Assembly (NCBI GenBank): GCA_019009955.1
Contig: CM032232.1
Coordinates: 76,397,501 to 76,461,500, forward strand
Direction: 5' to 3'
Source of the DNA: Riptortus pedestris
Lineage: Eukaryota; Arthropoda; Insecta; Hemiptera; Alydidae
Length of the DNA: 64,000 nt
This document shows, piece after piece, positions 60,224 to 64,000 of the stretch. A program made the translations under genes and the position numbers. Under the pieces are notes generated by a model that ran no database searches, was not told the origin of the DNA, and saw only the letters and a program-made list of their open reading frames with translations. Each line of letters starts with the position of its first letter. Within the stretch, counting starts at the first letter, position 1.

Positions 60224-62160
60224 CATATGCGTTAACTTTGTAGCGATCGTTATTCTACTTTTATCGCTATTTAAATTAGATAAGCTGGATATTATGCAAA
60301 ACTAAAGATCACGTTCGTTAATCAGAAAAGGGGATAGGTAGCAAGAGGGGGATTTCGAAAATTCGAAATATCTCCATTATTATGAAACAAATCGATCAAT
60401 TTTAAATAATCTATCTTTTTGCAAATTTAATTTCCCATCAATGTTATTTTATACATATTTTCTATGTCTTGAGTATTAACGAAAATACTACAATAGCATC
60501 TTTTAGTATTGAATCTTCAGTAAAACCACACTTCTGCTCATCTCATATTAACAATAAGCTCATATCATGAAACGTTCTACACATATTTCAGGCAAAAAAA
60601 AAATATCTTAAGTACTCAACACAGCTATCTTTATTATCTTTTTTCCAATAGCAGACGTTTGCCCTCCTGTGAATTAACAATGCAACCTTCAAATTATTCC
60701 TTTTAGTCAGTACAACCTTAATTCTTCTGTGGACCTCCAAGGCTTGGGCCGAAGGCTGAAATGAAATCTTTCTGGTATTTGTGAGTTTTTACATTTATTC
60801 TACAACCCATAGATTTTTAGATATGGCTTCCATGAATTCTGTGGAACAACCTTAGAGAACGTGGCACTGACGTCTGGGAATGTATTAAGTATAATGTGTC
60901 ACTTGGATGGCAACCACCTGCTGTCCTCTAGTGTCCTTGGCTTATAATAATAACATCTGGACCTATTCTTACTTTTATCAAGGGGTAGCCATGGCTGTAT
61001 GGTTAGTTTCCTCGTTACGTAATACATTTTAAGTAATGAACAAATATCTTTTCTTAGAAGTATCAATGCTATATTCCGTCCATTTCAAAATATAAAAAAA
61101 GAAGTACGTCACGCAGGGGCTGCGTAAACTACGCAGATTTCCCACGTGAAGTTTTACAATAGAGAGATTTCACGAAAGACGAGCAGTCAAGGAAACGGCC
61201 GAACTAGCTTTCGGCGGGAACCGTAGCTCGTCTGTTACATTTAATAAAAATGCAAATATCTCGGTTAATATTCAAGATAGAGAATAAGTGTATATAAATT
61301 TAATTTGCAATAAAATTGGTTCTATACATATTTTCGATCCGACGTATAGTAACGGAGATATTTTGAATTTTTGAAAATCACCCCTCCCACTGGTTCGATT
61401 TCAGCCGTTAACAAACTTGATCTTCCTTTTTACATAAACCGAGTTTGGTGACGATAAACGAATATTGCGACCGCTAGAGTGTTAACAGACAAATATATAT
61501 ATATATTTTAAATAAAATTTTGAGCAGACTTCATTTCGTCATCTCCTGGGTAGGATCGATGGGCATTTGAAGAAATTTTTCTAAAATCGCATCATGAGTA
61601 CGACCTCAATAGCTGATTTCCCTTAGGGGAAATCTCCTAAAAAGATCCTCTGCCTCTTCTAAGTAGGTAGCGTTAAAGCTTTCCTAAATACAGTGTGTTA
61701 TAAAATTCAAGAGGCAAGATGTCTTGCTTATATTAAAAATAAATAAGAAAATGTAACCAGTAAGAGAAGAGAAATAACAAAAGCTAAGAAGGGGTATATC
61801 CCGCTGGTGGAAACTGGTATTAACAGTTTATCTGGGGGTTTTATAAATTATTTGAATCTTAAAATAAAGGATTTGTTTTCCGATGAATTTAAAGTTAAAA
61901 AAAAGTACAAAATTTATATTAAATAAATTAAGGTAACTAAATTTCAAGATAGATATATGATAAAATAAATAAAGGATAATTTAAAAATTAAAATATTAAA
62001 TGAAATAAATTAAACGTAAAATGGCAAATAAAACATTTTATTGGGTACGTTATTGATGACTTGTGTTTACGATTACAAACTCGTATTACAATATATTTAA
62101 ATTCCTTTATTTTGTCCTACTGTTTTCATTTGCTTTACGAGACTGTACATACATTTATAA

Positions 62161-62211
<51 letters not shown>

Positions 62212-63321
62212 TCAATATAAGTTGATATCTCCTCATTTTAAAACATAGATGTAAATAATCTCGAAAAACGACATATTATTTAGAGTATGAATAAAAAATT
62301 ATTTATTAACCTCCAATTTTTGCTACTATGGCTAATTGGGACGGGTTATAAACAGGTTACCGCCCTTTTCTAGTCAGGGTGGAAATAAGGATTTTATTTC
62401 GTGAGCCCGCCACTAAATAAATTCCTATTGCACAAAAAAGTATAGAACAATTGAAGGACATTAAATTTGCAACAAGATTTGTCATGCAACATGTTTCAAT
62501 CCTGAAGATGTTACATGACAATCCATTCTAACGGAGATATTTTGATTTTACCCTTTGTAAACTCCTCTCAACATTCCTCCATGGCAACTATATTTGAGCT
62601 TGAAAGAAGACGCTTCGTGATATACTAGCTTATTCTAAATGCGAAATTTGCAGGAATAGGGATGAACTGAACAGTAAAAACTAAGAAATGCAAATACCGC
62701 ATCTAATTTTAGACAGATATAAAAATGTATAAAAACAACAATTGTAGTAACTTAAAACTGCAATAAGATTGCTGTTCTATGAGAGTTCTAATAATGGAGA
62801 TATTTCGAATTTTAGCTCAACTCCCTCCTCCGGGTTTGATTTCAGCCACTAACGAACTTGATCTTCCTTTTTACATGAACCGCTTCAATATAAAATTTGG
62901 TAGAGTGGTAACAGACAAGTACGTACACACACAGAAACACATATATAATTATGAGTGGACCTCATTATCATTATCGGTCCGCTGGAGATTTGACGAGATT
63001 TTTCGAAAGTTGTGTCATGAGTACAACCTGGTTACCTGATTTCCCCTGAGGGAAATCCGCTAAAAATATGAAAGTTAATAAGGGCATTAATAAGCTAGCT
63101 ACCTCCTCTGCTGCTGGATACTTGATGACGGGTGGTGGCAACTGCCATTCCTCCCTAGGATGCACCGAGTCACAGGTGCCGTCTGCCAGTTCTAGGCTAG
63201 CCTTGGATATGACAAGCCCACCCCACTTGCAGGTGCTGTCCCAAGATGTCTCGGCTGCCTGGCAGAGACACCAGCTGCCGACGATAAGGAGGAAACCTCT
63301 GCTCAAGACGCTCATCCTCAT
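56494..63321 (-). CDS. Secreted PEBP-family protein, paralogue 2 with degenerate DPDAP motif (4 coding exons)
   Basis: Join of 63103-63321, 59195-59287, 58449-58497 and 56494-56702, minus strand, 189 residues. Exon phases match paralogue 1 throughout, and the 93, 49 and 209-nt exons have identical lengths. The start MRMSVLSRGF begins a signal peptide of about 22 residues; a second ATG two codons on (63315) could also be used. CKWGG (Cys31) and Cys50 match the two cysteines of paralogue 1. The DPDAP motif reads NPDAV (83-87): the first Asp and last Pro are replaced, residues that in classical PEBPs shape the ligand pocket. GEGIHRY (130-136) and the C-terminal GPIAGVQF are kept. The frame is intact and the splice sites are sound, so this looks like a functional but diverged duplicate. 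A changed ligand or a loss of lipid binding is inference. Confidence 0.87.
56814..57030 (+). repeat. Old SINE copy in intron 3 of PEBP paralogue 2
   Basis: GGCTTATGTTAGTCTCGTGA, ATTCTCACCTGGGAAATAGG, CTCCCTGGCTAGAATAGTGC and GTGGGTGTTAATAAATAAC keep the SINE order with many changes; B box weak. Confidence 0.6.
57601..57850 (-). repeat. HINE-like remnant in intron 3 of PEBP paralogue 2
   Basis: GTCGGACAAGTAGAGGCTGC and GTAAACTAAGCAGATTTCCC (3' end, first hairpin arm altered), then a diverged type C half (GGCTGAAAACACAAATGG, ATTAAATTTGCAAAAACA). Confidence 0.55.
58363..58415. repeat. (GT)n microsatellite and (TGAT)n
   Basis: GTGTGTGT tract broken by ACACACAC, then TGATTGATTGATTGAT. It lies 34 bp from exon 3 of paralogue 2, beyond its splice donor. 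Confidence 0.8.
58449..58497 (-). CDS. PEBP paralogue 2, coding exon 3
   Basis: A 49-nt exon with acceptor TGTTCTAG| and donor GCAG|GTCAGT, encoding GADLKNGDFSQAYNIA plus one base. The GDFS.A..IA pattern matches exon 3 of paralogue 1. Confidence 0.87.
59195..59287 (-). CDS. PEBP paralogue 2, coding exon 2 (NPDAV in place of DPDAP)
   Basis: Acceptor CGTTCTAG| and a strong donor, AAA|GTAAGT; 93 nt, phase 0-0. It encodes DKLYTIFTLNPDAVDHPEG followed by TYYLHMLQANVK. The strand carrying the conserved His is kept, while the ligand-site motif is degenerate. Confidence 0.9.
60178..60221. repeat. (TA)n microsatellite at the start of a HINE-like remnant
   Basis: Pure TA tract followed by HINE-like middle-module sequence. 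Confidence 0.85.
60222..60575 (+). repeat. HINE-like remnant in intron 1 of PEBP paralogue 2, plus orientation
   Basis: ATGCGTTAACTTTGTAGCG, GATCACGTTCGTTAATC, GAGGGGGATTTCGAAAATTC, GAAATATCTCCATTATTATG, then TTGAGTATTAACGAAAAT: middle module and the start of a 3' half, without either terminus. Confidence 0.55.
61097..61642 (-). mobile_element. HINE-like element, 3' type D, complete, minus orientation, in intron 1 of PEBP paralogue 2
   Basis: AAGTACGTCACGCAGGGGC, GCTGCGTAAACTACGCAGAT, type D half (GAACTAGCTTTCGGCGGG), middle module lacking the G-run, a short TA tract (61494-61507), 5' module and the palindrome variant CCCTTAGGGG with CTCCTAAAAA. It is antisense to itself in 40 kb terms, that is, sense to the PEBP gene. 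Confidence 0.72.
62162..62206. repeat. (TA)n microsatellite
   Basis: Pure TA tract within intron 1 of PEBP paralogue 2. Confidence 0.85.
62300..62440 (-). repeat. SINE 3' half, minus orientation
   Basis: TGCTACTATGGCTAATTGGG, ACGGGTTATAAACAGGTTAC, CGCCCTTTTCTAGTCAGGGT then CACTAAATAAATTCC: SINE tail and body; the tRNA-like head is missing where HINE-like sequence begins. Confidence 0.65.
62445..63064 (-). mobile_element. HINE-like element, diverged, 38 bp from exon 1 of PEBP paralogue 2
   Basis: Reversed 3'-half fragments (AATTTGCAACAAGATT; GGAATAGGGATGAACTGAAC), middle module (AACGAACTTGATCTTCC), 5' module (GAGTACAACCTGG) and the palindrome variant TTTCCCCTGAGGGAAAT with CCGCTAAAAAT at the 5' end. 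The element begins 38 bp inside intron 1. Confidence 0.62.
63103..63321 (-). CDS. PEBP paralogue 2, coding exon 1
   Basis: Seventy-three codons, ending GAGGAG|GTAGCT in phase 0. Signal peptide, then SWDSTCKWGG and QLPPPVIKYP, the latter aligned with PPQPDIKYP of paralogue 1. The upstream frame stays open to an ATG at 63402, but the paralogue supports the start at 63321. Confidence 0.83.
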
Positions 63322-63450
63322 GACTACACTGGTCTGCTTGCTGTCCGTCGGCTCACCTCGACTCCCAGACAATCGTAGTGGGAGTAACATAATAGAGGAC
63401 ACGACTAATCACACGCCTCACGCTCTTATTAGATGCTATTCCAAAAGACA
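63322..63450 (-). promoter_or_regulatory. 5' leader and promoter-proximal region of PEBP paralogue 2
   Basis: Counterpart of the region upstream of paralogue 1. The block GCATCTAATAAG lies at 63425-63437, a CTCCCACTA block at about 63371-63379 and GCCGACGG at about 63346-63353. Conservation outside the coding frame suggests shared regulation or recent duplication; which of the two cannot be decided here. Confidence 0.42.
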
Positions 63451-64000
63451 CTTATTAAATACCAGATGAGTACACTTAACGTTATTCTTAGACGTCTCAT
63501 TCATGCTCAGTTTAACCAATAATTGCCCGACTACTGAAGTAATATCAGAAGTTAGTCTCAAGGAAACATTTTTTTTTCCTCCGGGGTGATGGTTTGTATG
63601 TAGGGGAAGTGAAGGCCTTATCATAACAATATGGGAAGTAAATTTAACAAAAATGTTTTAGTGACATAAAAAAATTCGTCTGTGGACTCTAGCTGATTTA
63701 CCAGTAATGTAATGACGTTCTTCTACATTCTAGTCTCTATTTTTATCGCATTAAGAAGACCACGAATACAGCAGAGTTGAAATTTAGCTGTGTTTGCTCA
63801 ATCACTCAATAACGGCTCCAGATTCAATAATTTGTGTGTCAATTGTCCCAAGGTACAACATAGGCTCGAACCGATTTTCCACCAACGAATAGAACAAGGG
63901 TGAAGGGATGGGGTAAGATAGTGTTATCTACAGAATGGACACGTTCAAGAGCAGAGAATATAACTGGTAGGAATTTTGGTCTTTATTAGGATTGTATTAG
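63451..64000. other. Nothing recognised upstream of PEBP paralogue 2
   Basis: No gene or listed repeat seen. It would contain distal promoter sequence of paralogue 2 if the gene has a single upstream promoter. Confidence 0.4.

Noticed and set aside
60687..60755. Possible extra phase-0 exon in intron 1 of PEBP paralogue 2 (..EVHRRIKVVLTKRNN..)
   Set aside because: Shares only RRI with the candidate in paralogue 1 and has a poor donor (GTTGCA). The protein is complete without it.
62971..63402. 143-codon minus-strand open frame taken as one exon
   Set aside because: The part left of 63103 is intron and HINE-like sequence read through the splice donor, and the part right of 63321 lacks support from the paralogue.

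Overview
This window is eukaryotic, AT-rich, repeat-dominated DNA, most likely from an insect or another arthropod. The evidence is genes split by GT-AG introns with animal-type splice sites, an insect-style secreted phosphatidylethanolamine-binding protein (PEBP) family, a tRNA-derived SINE, Jockey/I-like LINE remnants, hAT, TIR and LTR element remnants, and many long (TA)n/(GT)n microsatellites. The species cannot be named from the sequence alone. Bacterial features such as operons, CRISPR arrays and ribosome-binding sites are absent, and no rRNA or functional tRNA gene was recognised.

Layout. 1-47.6 kb is a transposon-rich intergenic landscape without a gene I can defend. Its dominant component is a high-copy element of about 130-1000 bp. 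Its 5' end carries a short inverted-repeat motif and a 20-bp palindrome, its interior a TA microsatellite, and its 3' end a conserved hairpin. This is the architecture of non-autonomous Helentrons (HINE / Drosophila DINE-1-like), and I call it 'HINE-like' here. More than twenty full, deleted, nested or decayed copies lie in both orientations. Their 3' halves fall into at least four interchangeable sequence types (A-D) between common ends. The second main repeat is a tRNA-headed SINE of about 225 bp, with 8-12 bp target-site duplications visible at four copies. Others are two LINE 3' ends with the same C-terminal Cys/His motif (13.4-14.1 kb, 36.3-37.2 kb), a different LINE reverse-transcriptase remnant (19.8-20.5 kb), a hAT remnant with a hATC domain (17.7-18.3 kb), a hAT MITE with an 8-bp duplication inside a minisatellite (46.5-47.6 kb), a TIR transposon with a TA duplication (20.6-21.5 kb), a foldback MITE inside a HINE-like copy (42.8-43.3 kb), two related LTR-like elements (29.9 and 35.1 kb) and a Penelope-like inverted pair (9.1-9.4 kb).

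47.8-63.4 kb holds the only convincing genes: two intact, tandem, same-strand (minus) secreted PEBP genes. Each has four coding exons with identical internal exon lengths (93 and 49 nt), identical phases and a 209-nt last exon. They encode 186 and 189 residues with signal peptides and share promoter-proximal sequence, so they arose by duplication of the whole gene. The upstream copy (56.5-63.3 kb) has lost key residues of the DPDAP ligand-site motif, which suggests functional divergence. HINE-like elements crowd intron 1 of both genes. No single undescribed 'system' is evident; the best leads are the modular HINE-like family and the diverged PEBP pair.
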